A stretch of 64,000 nt of DNA from DASVTR01 sp033855775 (GCA_033855775.1 JAWVFT010000017.1:1-64000); one strand, 5' to 3'; shown: positions 1 to 8,020, counted from the first letter of the stretch. Translations and numbers: made by a program. Notes: generated from the sequence alone by a model not told the origin.

Positions 1-152
1 CGGAGGGAGTGGAGATGGTGATGCCAGGGGACAATGTGGCGATGGAGATTGAGTTAATCGCGCCGATCGCGATGGAGAAGGGGCTGCGGTTCGCGATTCG
101 TGAAGGCGGACGGACAGTGGGAGCAGGGACCGTCTCCGAAATCGTTGAATAG
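1..152 (+). CDS. tuf: Elongation factor Tu, C-terminal fragment
   Basis: The window opens inside a gene whose reading frame starts at base 3 and ends with TAG at 150-152. The last 49 residues contain PGDNVAMEIELIAPIAMEKG and end RTVGAGTVSEIVE, which is the domain-III end of EF-Tu, the GTPase that brings aminoacyl-tRNA to the ribosome. The 5' part, including the G domain, lies upstream of the window. Position directly before rpsJ is the classical str-S10 junction. No frame damage is visible in the part seen. Confidence 0.95.
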   Translation, partial: EGVEMVMPGDNVAMEIELIAPIAMEKGLRFAIREGGRTVGAGTVSEIVE

Positions 153-183
153 CTGTTTCTCCTTTGACTGCTAACAAAAAATT

Positions 184-507
184 ATGATGAACGAAAAGAT
201 TAGAATCAGGCTGAAGGCTTACGACCATCGCGTGTTGGATCAGTCCACCACGGAAATCGTCGAGACGGCCAAGCGCACCGGCGCTCGTGTTGCCGGGCCG
301 ATTCCGCTGCCCACTTTGAAGAACAAGTGGACAGTCTTGCGCTCGCCGCACGTGGACAAGAAATCGCGCGAGCAGTTTGAAATCAGAACGCACAAGCGCC
401 TGATGGACATTCTCGACCCGACGCCGCAGACCGTGGACGCGCTGATGAAGCTGGACCTTCCGGCGGGCGTTGACGTTGAGATTAAAGCGTTCGGCAGAGA
501 CAGATAA
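184..507 (+). CDS. rpsJ: 30S ribosomal protein S10
   Basis: A 107-residue S10, a protein of the 30S head that in other bacteria also pairs with NusB in antitermination. The start IRIRLKAYDHRVLDQS and the block SREQFEIRTHKRLMDI are typical. Two adjacent ATGs (184 and 187) could start it, and no clear Shine-Dalgarno sequence precedes either. It lies 31 bp behind tuf and heads the S10 cluster. Length is close to the usual 103 residues and the protein appears intact. Confidence 0.97.
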   Translation: MMNEKIRIRLKAYDHRVLDQSTTEIVETAKRTGARVAGPIPLPTLKNKWTVLRSPHVDKKSREQFEIRTHKRLMDILDPTPQTVDALMKLDLPAGVDVEIKAFGRDR

Positions 508-511
508 AAGC

Positions 512-589
512 AGTGACAAGTGAAGAGTGACAAGTGACGAGATTAAAAATCGTTCCCGCTTGTCATTCGTCACTCGTCACTCGTCACTG
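512..589. repeat. Heptad inverted-repeat element, rpsJ-rplC gap
   Basis: The left arm (512-542) is four heptads of the type GTGACAA/GTGACGA. The right arm (559-589) is the matching TCACTCG heptads. The two 30-base arms are complementary apart from a few transitions that mostly allow G-U pairs, with a loop of about 16 bases. The right arm runs directly into the GAGG ribosome-binding site of rplC. Confidence 0.85.
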
Positions 590-600
590 AGGTTAATGTG

Positions 601-1257
601 ATGATTAACGGAATCATCGGTAAGAAAGTCGGCATGACGCAATTGTTTGCGTCGGATGGAACGGTCACTCCGGTGACTGTCATTAAGGCTGGCCCGTGCG
701 TTGTGGTGCAGAAGAAGACGGCGGCTGGCCGCGATGGCTACAACGCCGTCCAACTCGGATTGGTCGAAGAGCGGCCCGTCAAGTTGAAGAACGTGAACAA
801 GCCGATGCGCGGCCACTTCGAGAAGACGGGCGGCGGCGTGCCTCCGACTCGTGTCTTGAAGGAGTTTCGCCTCGAAGACGCGGAAGACGCGACGAGCGTC
901 GGCGATAAGGTGCTGGTTGACCAGTTCGCCGACGGCGACAGCATCGAGGTCATCGGGCGTTCAAAGGGTCGCGGCTTCGCCGGCACCGTCAAGCGCCACA
1001 ACTTCAGTCGCGGCCCCGAATCGCACGGCTCGATGAACGTTCGCGCGCCCGGCTCAATCGGCCAATCGGCTTACCCGTCGCGGGTCATCAAAGGCACGCG
1101 CTCCTCCGGCCACATGGGCGACGAGCGCGTGACGGTCAGAGGGCTGACGGTGGCGCGCGTCGATGTTGAGAATAATCTGCTGATGGTGCGCGGCGCGGTG
1201 CCGGGCGCGAACGGCAGCGTCGTAATTGTTAAGAAAGCAAAACGGGGTAATAAGTAA
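601..1257 (+). CDS. rplC: 50S ribosomal protein L3
   Basis: L3 is an early-assembly 50S protein that reaches the peptidyl-transferase centre. The start MINGIIGKKVGMTQLF and the block GSIGQSAYPSRVIKGT, followed by GHMG, are diagnostic. ATG at 601 is preferred because GAGG at 588-591 sits about 9 bases upstream; GTG at 598 is the alternative. Two consecutive stops (TAA, TAG) close the gene, inside the left arm of the next heptad element. Length of 218 residues is normal. Confidence 0.97.
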   Translation: MINGIIGKKVGMTQLFASDGTVTPVTVIKAGPCVVVQKKTAAGRDGYNAVQLGLVEERPVKLKNVNKPMRGHFEKTGGGVPPTRVLKEFRLEDAEDATSVGDKVLVDQFADGDSIEVIGRSKGRGFAGTVKRHNFSRGPESHGSMNVRAPGSIGQSAYPSRVIKGTRSSGHMGDERVTVRGLTVARVDVENNLLMVRGAVPGANGSVVIVKKAKRGNK

Positions 1258-1319
1258 TAGATGATAGGTGATAGGACGCAAGCCTTTCTTATCACCTATC
1301 ACTCATCACTTATCACTCG
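1250..1319. repeat. Heptad inverted-repeat element, rplC-rplD gap
   Basis: GTGATAG-type heptads on the left (about 1250-1275) face TCACCTA/TCACTCA/TCACTTA heptads on the right (about 1290-1318), separated by ACGCAAGCCTTTC. The left arm includes the rplC stop codon. The right arm is followed by CGAACGGAGTGAG, which carries the rplD ribosome-binding site. Confidence 0.82.
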
Positions 1320-1332
1320 AACGGAGTGAGAT

Positions 1333-2052
1333 ATGCCTACCGTCAAGGTGCGCAATTTAAAGAACGAAGAGGTCGGCGACATAGAGTTGTCCGACGCGGT
1401 GTTCGGCGCGGAGTTCAACGAGTCGTTGATTCATGCCGCCGTGCGGAATCACATGGCGAATGCGCGCGCTGGCACTTCGGCCACGAAGACGCGCGGCGAT
1501 GTCTCCGGCGCGGGGCGCAAACTCTGGAAGCAGAAGGGGACGGGCCGCGCTCGTATCGCCTCGATTCGCTCGCCGCTCTGGAAGGGCGGCGGCAACGTCC
1601 ACGGGCCGCAGCCGCGCGATTGGTCTTACAGCATGCCGAAGAAGATGCGGCGCGGAGCTTTGCGCTCGGCCCTTTCGGAGCGCGCGCGCGAAGGCAACGT
1701 GCTGGTCGTTGACGGCTTCAGCTTTAGCGAGCCGAAGACGAAAGAGTTTCTCAAAGTCCTCGGCGCGCTCGGCCTCGAAGGCAAGACGCTGATCGTGGAT
1801 TCGCTGGATAACGAAAACCTGCTGCTCTCGGCCCGCAACGTCAAGCGCGCGAAAATCGTCAACAGCTACGCTCTCAACATCTACGATTTGCTCTATCACG
1901 AAAAGCTCGTGCTCTCGCGCGCGGCGGCTCAGGAGATAACCGACCTGCTCGGCCCGAAAAGCAAAGCCGCGAGCAAGGATGAAGAGGCAGCAGCGAGCAA
2001 CGACAACGCGCCGGAGCCGGAAACAAGCGGCGCGGAAGAGGAGGCGGCGTAA
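1333..2052 (+). CDS. rplD: 50S ribosomal protein L4
   Basis: L4 lines the 50S exit tunnel and in some bacteria represses its own operon. The conserved loop GGGNVHGPQPRDWSYSMPKK is present, and the C-terminal domain reads TLIVDSLDNENLLLSARNV. Start ATG 1333 follows GGAGTGAG. Beyond the usual end (about residue 207) there is a 30-residue acidic, Ala/Glu-rich tail, which makes 239 residues. rplW follows after only 6 bases, so the two are probably translated together. Confidence 0.96.
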   Translation: MPTVKVRNLKNEEVGDIELSDAVFGAEFNESLIHAAVRNHMANARAGTSATKTRGDVSGAGRKLWKQKGTGRARIASIRSPLWKGGGNVHGPQPRDWSYSMPKKMRRGALRSALSERAREGNVLVVDGFSFSEPKTKEFLKVLGALGLEGKTLIVDSLDNENLLLSARNVKRAKIVNSYALNIYDLLYHEKLVLSRAAAQEITDLLGPKSKAASKDEEAAASNDNAPEPETSGAEEEAA

Positions 2053-2058
2053 AGCAAG

Positions 2059-2364
2059 ATGAGAACAGTTTGGGACATCATCAAGTCGCCGGTCATCACG
2101 GAAAAAGCTCTGGTCGCCAAAGAAGAGTCGCAGGACGGGCGGCAACTGCTAACCTTCCGCGTTGACCGCCACGCGACCAAGCCTGAAATCAAGTCGGCCA
2201 TCGAGTCTATCTTTCAGGTCAAGGTTGACGCCGTGCGGACACTGAACTACATGGGCAAAATCAAGCGGCGCGGACGCCACGAAGGCCGACGGCCCGCATG
2301 GAAGAAAGCCTACGTCACTTTGAAGCAGGGCGAAAAGCCGCTCGATTACGGCGAAGCGATTTAA
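2059..2364 (+). CDS. rplW: 50S ribosomal protein L23
   Basis: L23 sits at the tunnel exit and docks trigger factor and SRP. Recognisable blocks are IIKSPVITEKAL near the start, FRVDRHATKPEIKSAIE in the middle and the basic loop GKIKRRGRHEGRRPAWKKAY. At 101 residues it is of normal size. It follows rplD by 6 bases; the purine stretch GAGGAGG in the end of rplD is the nearest ribosome-binding site. Confidence 0.96.
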   Translation: MRTVWDIIKSPVITEKALVAKEESQDGRQLLTFRVDRHATKPEIKSAIESIFQVKVDAVRTLNYMGKIKRRGRHEGRRPAWKKAYVTLKQGEKPLDYGEAI

Positions 2365-2368
2365 GAGC

Positions 2369-2446
2369 AGTGGCGAGTTAAAAGTGACGAGTGACAAGCA
2401 AGCTCTTGTCTTTAACTCATCACTTGTCACTCGTCACCCGTCACTG
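2369..2446. repeat. Heptad inverted-repeat element, rplW-rplB gap
   Basis: The left arm begins three bases past the rplW stop with GTGGCGA, GTTAAAA, GTGACGA and GTGACAA. The right arm is TCATCAC, TTGTCAC, TCGTCAC and CCGTCAC. The loop contains CAAGCTCTTG. The right arm ends in CACTGAGTTTAAG just before the rplB ATG at 2458. Confidence 0.82.
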
Positions 2447-2457
2447 AGTTTAAGTTT

Positions 2458-3288
2458 ATGGGCATCAAGAAACTAACACCGACATCACCGGCGCGTCGTT
2501 ACCAGACGTACCTGACGCGCGATGAGTTGACCGTAGGAGCGGAGCCTGAGAAGTCTCTGCTTGAGCCGAAGAAGCGCATCTCGGGGCGCAATAACGACGG
2601 GCGCATCACGGTGCGTCGTCGCGGCGGCGGCCACAAGCGTTTCTACCGGATTGTGGATTTCAAGCGTGACAAGGCGGGCGTGCCCGGTCGTGTGACGCAG
2701 ATTGAATACGACCCGAATCGCTCAGCGCACATCGCGCTCATCACCTACCTCGACGGCGAGAAGCGCTACATCATCGCGCCGACCGGACTCGAAGTGGGCA
2801 AGACCGTGATGAGCGGCCCCGAAGCCGACATCCTGCCGGGCAATGCCCTGCCGATTCGCAACATCCCTCTGGGAACGCAGATTCACAACATCGAACTGCG
2901 TCCCGGCAAGGGCGGGCAGATGGCGCGTTCCGCCGGAGCGTTCGCGCAGTTGGTGGCGAAGGAAGGCGATTACGCTCAGCTTCGCATGCCGTCGGGCGAA
3001 GTCCGCCGCGTTCCAGTCGTCTGCATGGCGACCATCGGACAGGTCGGCAACGTCGAGCATGAAAACGTTTCTTTTGGCAAGGCCGGACGCTCGCGCTGGA
3101 AGGGCATTCGCCCGCACGTGCGCGGCGTGGCGATGAATCCGGTTGACCACCCGCACGGCGGCGGCGAAGGCAAGACCAGCGGCGGACGCAATCCCGTCAC
3201 GCCCTGGGGACAACCGACGCGCGGCTACAAGACGCGCAGCAACAAACGCACGCAGAAGATGATCGTGCGCGACCGTCGAGTGAAATAG
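2458..3288 (+). CDS. rplB: 50S ribosomal protein L2
   Basis: L2 is a core protein of the 50S subunit, required for subunit association and close to the peptidyl-transferase centre. The 276-residue product begins MGIKKLTPTSPARR and contains GRNNDGRITVRRRGGGHKR. It also has the conserved NPVDHPHGGGEGK block, whose His is functionally important in L2. Length is standard. Only 22 bases separate it from rpsS. Confidence 0.98.
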   Translation: MGIKKLTPTSPARRYQTYLTRDELTVGAEPEKSLLEPKKRISGRNNDGRITVRRRGGGHKRFYRIVDFKRDKAGVPGRVTQIEYDPNRSAHIALITYLDGEKRYIIAPTGLEVGKTVMSGPEADILPGNALPIRNIPLGTQIHNIELRPGKGGQMARSAGAFAQLVAKEGDYAQLRMPSGEVRRVPVVCMATIGQVGNVEHENVSFGKAGRSRWKGIRPHVRGVAMNPVDHPHGGGEGKTSGGRNPVTPWGQPTRGYKTRSNKRTQKMIVRDRRVK

Positions 3289-3310
3289 TTGATTGGAGTG
3301 AAGGAAAGTT

Positions 3311-3607
3311 ATGGCGCGTTCAGTTAAAAAAGGTGCGTTTGTCGACACGAGCGTTGCGAAGGCCGTTGAGCGGATTCGCGCCAGCGGCAATCGCCCGCCC
3401 GCGATTAAAACATGGTCGCGGCGTTCGACCATCACGCCCGACATGGTGGGGTTGACATTCGGCGTCCACAACGGCAAACGGCACCTGCCGATTTACGTGA
3501 CCGAAAACATGGTGGGACACAAGCTCGGAGAGTTTGCTCCGACGCGCACGTTCAAGGGCCATTCGGGCACGAAGGCCGAGAAGTCATCAAAGGTGGCGAG
3601 AAAATAG
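3311..3607 (+). CDS. rpsS: 30S ribosomal protein S19
   Basis: S19, a small 30S head protein near the A-site finger. The 98-residue sequence has MARSVKKGAFVD, then IKTWSRRSTITPDMVGLTF and the C-terminal block EFAPTRTFKGHSG, all typical of S19. The ATG is preceded by AAGGAAAG. The stop codon abuts the next heptad element. Confidence 0.97.
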   Translation: MARSVKKGAFVDTSVAKAVERIRASGNRPPAIKTWSRRSTITPDMVGLTFGVHNGKRHLPIYVTENMVGHKLGEFAPTRTFKGHSGTKAEKSSKVARK

Positions 3608-3670
3608 TGATAGGCAATAAGTGATGAGTGATGGAAGCAAGGCTTTTCTTATCACGCATCATCTATCGCT
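3607..3670. repeat. Heptad inverted-repeat element, rpsS-rplV gap
   Basis: GTGATAG/GTGATGA heptads begin immediately after the rpsS stop. TTATCAC, GCATCAT and CTATCGC units form the right arm, which is followed by AACGGAGTTGAG with the rplV ribosome-binding site. The loop is GAAGCAAGGCTTTTC, itself partly complementary. Confidence 0.8.
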
Positions 3671-3685
3671 CAAACGGAGTTGAGT

Positions 3686-4321
3686 ATGGAAGCGAAAGCA
3701 AGCGCAAAATATCTGCACGGGTCGGCGCAAAAAGCGCGGCTCGTCGTTGATATGATTCGCGGCAAGAACGTCAATCAGGCTTTGGCCATCTTGCAGTTTA
3801 CGAACAAGCGCGCGGCTGGTCATATTGAAAAGTGCGTGCGCTCGGCCATCGCCAATGCCTCCGAGGCGGCGGAGAAGGCCAACATCGCCATCGACCCGGA
3901 CGAGTTGTGGGTCAAGGCTGCGTTCGTTGACCGCGGGCCGACGAAGAATCGCCGCCGCATGCGTCCGGCCCCGCAGGGCCGCGCCTACCGCGAAAAGCGA
4001 CACTTCTGTCACGTCACAGTTCTGCTCTCAAGCGACGAAAAGCTTGAGACGACAAAGGGCAACGGCAAGGCTGAAGCGGGACGGGCGACTGCGCCCGCCG
4101 AGAGCAAGAGCCGCAGGCGCGGCGGAGCGGCTGCCGCGCCGCGCGCCAAGCGCGCCGTCACTACTGACACCGCCGCCGCCGCCCCGCAAGCGGAAACGGC
4201 GACAGCAGAGCCAGCAGTCGCAGAGACGACAACAGCTACAACTACTGCGCCGGTCGAAACCGGGAGCGCCGAAACGACGACGCCGACGGTCACGAACGAG
4301 AGCACAGAAACGACCGAATAG
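3686..4321 (+). CDS. rplV: 50S ribosomal protein L22 with long Ala/Thr-rich tail
   Basis: L22 spans the 50S exit tunnel. Residues 1 to about 112 are a normal L22 (KASAKYLHGSAQKARLVVD, then RGPTKNRRRMRPAPQGRAYR). From about residue 118 there is a tail of some 95 residues rich in Ala, Thr and Glu, for a total of 211. ATG 3686 after GGAGTTGAG is preferred; an in-frame TTG at 3680 would add two residues. The tail resembles those on L17, S3 and S17 in this cluster. Its role is unknown. Confidence 0.94.
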   Translation: MEAKASAKYLHGSAQKARLVVDMIRGKNVNQALAILQFTNKRAAGHIEKCVRSAIANASEAAEKANIAIDPDELWVKAAFVDRGPTKNRRRMRPAPQGRAYREKRHFCHVTVLLSSDEKLETTKGNGKAEAGRATAPAESKSRRRGGAAAAPRAKRAVTTDTAAAAPQAETATAEPAVAETTTATTTAPVETGSAETTTPTVTNESTETTE

Positions 4322-4353
4322 TAAGTTTCTTTTGATTCTGAACGGAGAAGATT

Positions 4354-5136
4354 GTGGGTCAGAAAGTTCATCCTTACGGCTTCCGCCTCGGCTACAACAA
4401 AGACTGGCACTCGCACTGGTACGCGAAGGGCAAGTTCGGCGAGTATCTCTTGGAAGACCTGAAGCTAAAGGCCGAGTTGAAGCGGAAGTTTGCGGGCGCG
4501 GGCGTCTCGCACGTCGATGTCGAGCGCGCGGCCAACCGCATGAAGATTATCATCTACACTTCGCGCCCCGGCATCATCATCGGACGCAAAGGCTCGGAGA
4601 TTGATAAGCTCAAGGGCGACCTCTCGGCGAAGACCGGGCGCGAAGTCCTCGTCTCGATTCAGGAGATTCACAAGCCGGAACTGAACGCGACGCTGCAAGC
4701 CGAAAAAATCGCTTCGCAGCTTGAGAAGCGCATCGCTTTTCGTCGCGCGATGCGCAAGGCCGTCGAGGAATCGCTGCGCTTCGGGGCGCAGGGCATCAAG
4801 GTCAAAGTCGCTGGCCGCTTGAACGGCGCGGAAATCGCCCGCAGCGAGTGGCACTTGCAGGGACAACTGCCGCTGCACACCTTGCGCGCAGACATTGATT
4901 ACGGCGTCGCCGAAGCCCACACGACCTTTGGCGTCATCGGCGTCAAGGTCTGGATTTACAGGGGCGAGATTCTCGACCCGAAGGCCGCGATGGCCCGTGG
5001 CACCGGCTCAGACCCGATTAACGAGCCGCGCGGCGACGGACGCGGCGAGCGCCGTCCGCGCACACGCCGCGAGCGTGAAGGCGGACGCGAGGGCGAGCGT
5101 GGAGACCGTCGCCCGCGCACCGGAGATAGAACATAA
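4354..5136 (+). CDS. rpsC: 30S ribosomal protein S3
   Basis: S3 lies at the mRNA entry tunnel of the 30S subunit. It starts with GTG (4354) after GGAGAAG and reads GQKVHPYGFRLGYNKDWHSHW. The KH domain with GRKG in IIIGRKGSEIDKLK is visible at about residues 75-85, and the C-terminal domain contains GRLNGAEIARSEW. After about residue 212 a tail of some 48 residues is almost entirely Arg, Gly, Glu and Asp. That tail is longer than in standard S3. Confidence 0.96.
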   Translation: MGQKVHPYGFRLGYNKDWHSHWYAKGKFGEYLLEDLKLKAELKRKFAGAGVSHVDVERAANRMKIIIYTSRPGIIIGRKGSEIDKLKGDLSAKTGREVLVSIQEIHKPELNATLQAEKIASQLEKRIAFRRAMRKAVEESLRFGAQGIKVKVAGRLNGAEIARSEWHLQGQLPLHTLRADIDYGVAEAHTTFGVIGVKVWIYRGEILDPKAAMARGTGSDPINEPRGDGRGERRPRTRREREGGREGERGDRRPRTGDRT

Positions 5137-5140
5137 AAGC

Positions 5141-5214
5141 GGTGATAGGTAATAAGTGATGAGTGATAGGAGAGCAGGCTTTTTCTTATCACTTAGCGCC
5201 TATCACCCATCACT
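5141..5214. repeat. Heptad inverted-repeat element, rpsC-rplP gap
   Basis: GTGATAG, GTAATAA, GTGATGA and GTGATAG heptads start 5 bases after the rpsC stop. TTATCAC, TTAGCGC, CTATCAC and CCATCAC units form the other arm. It ends in CGAACGGAGTGAG, the same ribosome-binding-site block that precedes rplD and rplN. Confidence 0.83.
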
Positions 5215-5232
5215 CGAACGGAGTGAGCAATC

Positions 5233-5661
5233 ATGTTGATGCCGAAAAAAGTTAAGCACCGGAAGCAGATGCGCGGGCGCATGACGGGCGTGGCGAATCG
5301 CGGGGCAGCGATTAGCTTCGGTGAGTACGGGCTGAAATGTTTGGAGCCGGCGTGGATTACAGACCGCCAGATTGAGGCCGCGCGTATCGCCATGACGCGA
5401 CACATTAAACGCGGCGGCAAAATCTGGATTCGCATGTTTCCCGATAAGCCTGTGACGAAGAAGCCAGCCGAAACGCGCATGGGCAAAGGCAAGGGCGCGC
5501 CCGAATTTTGGGTGGCCGTCGTCAAGCCGGGCCGCATCCTCTATGAGATTGAGGGCGTGGACGAAACAACGGCGCGCGAGGCGATGCGCCTGGCCGCGCA
5601 GAAGCTGCCGGTTAAGACCAAGTTTGTGACCCGCGCGGAGCAAGAAGGAGGCGCGATTTAG
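5233..5661 (+). CDS. rplP: 50S ribosomal protein L16
   Basis: L16 organises the tRNA-binding face of the 50S subunit. The start MLMPKKVKHRKQMRGRM aligns with the usual L16 start, which favours ATG 5233 over the ATG at 5239. GKGKGAPEFWVAVVKPGRIL and the C-terminal AAQKLPVKTKFV are standard. It is 142 residues long and followed by rpmC after a 2-base gap, so coupling is likely. Confidence 0.97.
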   Translation: MLMPKKVKHRKQMRGRMTGVANRGAAISFGEYGLKCLEPAWITDRQIEAARIAMTRHIKRGGKIWIRMFPDKPVTKKPAETRMGKGKGAPEFWVAVVKPGRILYEIEGVDETTAREAMRLAAQKLPVKTKFVTRAEQEGGAI

Positions 5662-5663
5662 AG

Positions 5664-5879
5664 ATGGCGAAGAGACGTGAGGAAGTTGATCGTCTGCGCG
5701 ATACGTCGGACGAAGATTTGCAGGGTGAAGCGGCGCGTTTGAAAGAATCGCTCTTTCGCTTGAATTTCAAACTGGCCCTGGGCGAAGTGGATGCGGTGAA
5801 GCGCATTCGTCAAGAGCGGAAGACGCTGGCCCGTATTCAAACGCTGATGCGCGAGCGTCAGGAACAGGCAACGAGGTAA
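5664..5879 (+). CDS. rpmC: 50S ribosomal protein L29
   Basis: L29 is a small helical-hairpin protein at the tunnel exit next to L23. The 71-residue sequence has DLQGEAARLKESLFRLNFKL and VKRIRQERKTLARIQTLM, matching the family. It is wedged between rplP (2-base gap) and rpsQ (3-base gap), the tightest packing in the cluster. Confidence 0.95.
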   Translation: MAKRREEVDRLRDTSDEDLQGEAARLKESLFRLNFKLALGEVDAVKRIRQERKTLARIQTLMRERQEQATR

Positions 5880-5882
5880 GAG

Positions 5883-6290
5883 ATGGCAGAAGAAAATCAG
5901 GAGCAGACGGCGGACGTGCAGCCCACTTCGACCGACGCGGAGGTCGCCGCCAACACGACGACCGGCGAGATGCTGGCGCACGATGTCGCGGCGAACGTTG
6001 ACTCGCAGCCGGGCAACGCCGCGGCGACGGAAGCGGGCAAGCGCGGCAATCGCGCGCAGAAGGTCGGCATCGTCGCCTCAGACAAAATGGAGAAGACGGT
6101 CGTCGTGCGCGTTGACCGCTTAATCAAGCACCCGAAGTATCGTCGTTACGTGCGACGCACCTCGAAGTTTATGGCCCACGACGAGACGGGCGCGACCATC
6201 GGCGACAAAGTGCGGATTGTCGAAACCCGCCCGCTCTCAGCCAGAAAGCGCTGGCGCGTCGTCGAGATTGTGCAGAAGGCAGCGAAGTAA
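5883..6290 (+). CDS. rpsQ: 30S ribosomal protein S17 with N-terminal extension
   Basis: The S17 core (about residues 58-135: KVGIVASDKMEKTVVVRVD, then KYRRYVRRTSKFMAHD and VRIVETRPLSARKRWRV) is complete. It binds 16S rRNA through its OB fold. Unusually, about 57 residues rich in Ala, Thr, Glu and Asn precede the core, giving 135 residues against a usual 80-90. The ATG at 5883 lies 3 bases after rpmC with AGAGG nearby. No in-frame ATG occurs at the core boundary, so the extension is probably translated. Confidence 0.93.
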   Translation: MAEENQEQTADVQPTSTDAEVAANTTTGEMLAHDVAANVDSQPGNAAATEAGKRGNRAQKVGIVASDKMEKTVVVRVDRLIKHPKYRRYVRRTSKFMAHDETGATIGDKVRIVETRPLSARKRWRVVEIVQKAAK

Positions 6291-6293
6291 AGC

Positions 6294-6365
6294 CGTGATA
6301 GGTGATAAGTGATAGGCAGTAAGAGAAAGCAGTTTCCTCTCACCTATCATCCATCACTTATCGCT
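6294..6365. repeat. Heptad inverted-repeat element, rpsQ-rplN gap
   Basis: GTGATAG, GTGATAA, GTGATAG and GCAGTAA heptads face TCACCTA, TCATCCA, TCACTTA and TCGCTCG. The loop is about GAGAAAGCAGTTTCC. The right arm flows into AACGGAGTGAGTG, the rplN ribosome-binding site. Confidence 0.83.
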
Positions 6366-6384
6366 CGAACGGAGTGAGTGAACA

Positions 6385-6753
6385 ATGATTCAGATGCAAA
6401 CGTCTCTGGACGTGGCAGACAATTCGGGAGCGCGTCGCGTCGAGATGATTATGCCGATTGGCGGCTCGACGGGGAAAATCGCTTCCCTCGGCGACCGCAT
6501 CAAAGTAACGGTCAAGGAAGCTTCGCCGGACGGCACGATTAAAAAAGGCACGGTGCAGAACGCCGTCATCGTCCGCACGCGCAAGGAAGTTCGTCGCAAG
6601 GACGGCACCTATATTCGCTTTGACCAGAACGCGGCGGTCTTGATTAAGGACGACGGGACGCCCATCGGCACGCGCGTCTTCGGCCCAGTGGCGCGCGAAC
6701 TGCGCGATAAGAACTATATGAAAATCGTGTCGCTGGCGCCGGAGGTGATATAG
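6385..6753 (+). CDS. rplN: 50S ribosomal protein L14
   Basis: L14 forms an intersubunit bridge and is the docking site of the silencing factor RsfS, whose gene is also in this window at 23990. It has the standard 122 residues: MIQMQTSLDVADNSGARRVE at the start, RKDGTYIRFDQNAAVLI in the middle and GTRVFGPVARELR near the end. It is followed by rplX with a 2-base gap. Confidence 0.98.
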   Translation: MIQMQTSLDVADNSGARRVEMIMPIGGSTGKIASLGDRIKVTVKEASPDGTIKKGTVQNAVIVRTRKEVRRKDGTYIRFDQNAAVLIKDDGTPIGTRVFGPVARELRDKNYMKIVSLAPEVI

Positions 6754-6755
6754 AG

Positions 6756-7121
6756 ATGGCTGAGAAAAGACGTTGCAAGATTAAGAAGGGCGACATGGTT
6801 GAAGTGATGGTCGGGCGCGACCACAACCGTTTCGACAAGCAGGGCAAGCGCACTCCGCATCGCGGGCGCGTGCTCGAAGTATTGCCGTCCAAGGGCAAGG
6901 TGAAGGTGGAGGGCGCAGGCATCGTCAAGAAGCACCAGCGCGCCAACCAGCAGAACAATCGCGGCGGCGGCATCATCGAAAAAGAGGCTTACATAGACAT
7001 TTCCAACGTCCAGTTGATTGACCCGCAATCGGGCAAGCCGACGCGCGTGCGTTACGAAGTGCAGGGCGACAACACGAAGACGCGCGTCGCTTCGGGCAGC
7101 GGGCAATCGTTGGAGAAGTAA
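6756..7121 (+). CDS. rplX: 50S ribosomal protein L24
   Basis: L24 is an assembly-initiating 50S protein with a KOW domain. The block KIKKGDMVEVMVGRDHNRFDK and the later IVKKHQRANQQNNRGGGII are characteristic. It has 121 residues, slightly longer than usual at the C-terminus. The gap to rplE (79 bp) lacks a heptad element but carries a shorter GTCTGG/CCCAGAC dyad. Confidence 0.96.
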   Translation: MAEKRRCKIKKGDMVEVMVGRDHNRFDKQGKRTPHRGRVLEVLPSKGKVKVEGAGIVKKHQRANQQNNRGGGIIEKEAYIDISNVQLIDPQSGKPTRVRYEVQGDNTKTRVASGSGQSLEK

Positions 7122-7200
7122 AAGCGGCTTCGGTTAAAGAGTAAGCAGTCTGGAAACGCCCGCGAGCGAGACCCAGACGAAAGCGAGAGAGTAAAGAACA

Positions 7201-7743
7201 ATGGCAGCGAGATTAAAAGAGCGTTATACGAAAGAGATTGCCCCGGCGATTTCCAAGGAGTTCGGCATCGAGAATCCGATGGCCGTGCCTCGTCTGGAAA
7301 AAATCGTCATCAACATGGGCATGGGCGAAGCTATCGCCAACGCGAAGATTCTGGACACGGCGGCTGACGAACTGCGCGTTATCACCGGCCAAAAGCCCGT
7401 GGTCACGAAAGCGAAGAAATCAATCGCGTCCTTCAAACTGCGACAGGGCATGCCGATTGGCACGATGGTCACGCTCAGAGGCGATAGGATGTACGAGTTT
7501 TTAGACCGTCTCGTCTCCATCGCCCTGCCGCGCGTCCGCGACTTTCGCGGCGTCTCGCCCAAAGCCTTCGACGGGCGCGGCAACTATACCTTGGGCATCC
7601 GCGAGCAGTTAATCTTCCCCGAAATTGATTTTAACAAAGTGGACAAGACGCGCGGGATGAACATCTCAATCGTCACCACCGCGCGCAACGACGAGCAGGC
7701 CCGCGCGCTTCTGAAAGCTCTGGGCATGCCGTTCAGACAATAA
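7201..7743 (+). CDS. rplE: 50S ribosomal protein L5
   Basis: L5 binds 5S rRNA and contacts P-site tRNA. The 180-residue protein has MAVPRLEKIVINMGMGEA, TGQKPVVTKAKKSIASFKLR and DFRGVSPKAFDGRGNYTLG, all conserved in L5. It starts at ATG 7201 after an AGAGAG purine run. Length is normal. Confidence 0.98.
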   Translation: MAARLKERYTKEIAPAISKEFGIENPMAVPRLEKIVINMGMGEAIANAKILDTAADELRVITGQKPVVTKAKKSIASFKLRQGMPIGTMVTLRGDRMYEFLDRLVSIALPRVRDFRGVSPKAFDGRGNYTLGIREQLIFPEIDFNKVDKTRGMNISIVTTARNDEQARALLKALGMPFRQ

Positions 7744-7747
7744 GAGC

Positions 7748-7820
7748 AGCGACGAGTTAAGAGTGACGAGCAGCAAGCAAAACGCTTCATCTCGTTACTC
7801 GTCACTTGTCACTTGTCACT
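7748..7820. repeat. Heptad inverted-repeat element, rplE-rpsN gap
   Basis: Left heptads GCGACGA, GTTAAGA, GTGACGA and GCAGCAA face right heptads CTCGTTA, CTCGTCA, CTTGTCA and CTTGTCA. The right arm continues into CTGAGGTTAT and the rpsN ATG, so the GAGG motif touches the base of the predicted stem. Confidence 0.83.
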
Positions 7821-7828
7821 GAGGTTAT

Positions 7829-8014
7829 ATGGCAAAGAAATCACTGATTGCGAAAGCAAACCGGAAGCCGAAATTTTCTTCGCGCGCCTACACGCGCTGC
7901 AAGCGTTGCGGGCGCCCGCGCGGCTACTTGCGCAAGTTTAACTTGTGCCGCATCTGCTTCCGTGAGTTGGCGCTGCAAGGGCAAATCCCCGGCGTCGTGA
8001 AATCAAGCTGGTAG
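7829..8014 (+). CDS. rpsN: 30S ribosomal protein S14, zinc type
   Basis: A 61-residue S14 of the short zinc-binding class. Cys24, Cys27, Cys40 and Cys43 form the C-x2-C...C-x2-C ribbon (TRCKRCGRPRG, NLCRICFRE). It binds 16S rRNA in the 30S head. The sequence ends GVVKSSW as in other short S14 proteins. It stands between rplE and rpsH as in the spc operon. Confidence 0.97.
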   Translation: MAKKSLIAKANRKPKFSSRAYTRCKRCGRPRGYLRKFNLCRICFRELALQGQIPGVVKSSW

Positions 8015-8020
8015 TAAAAG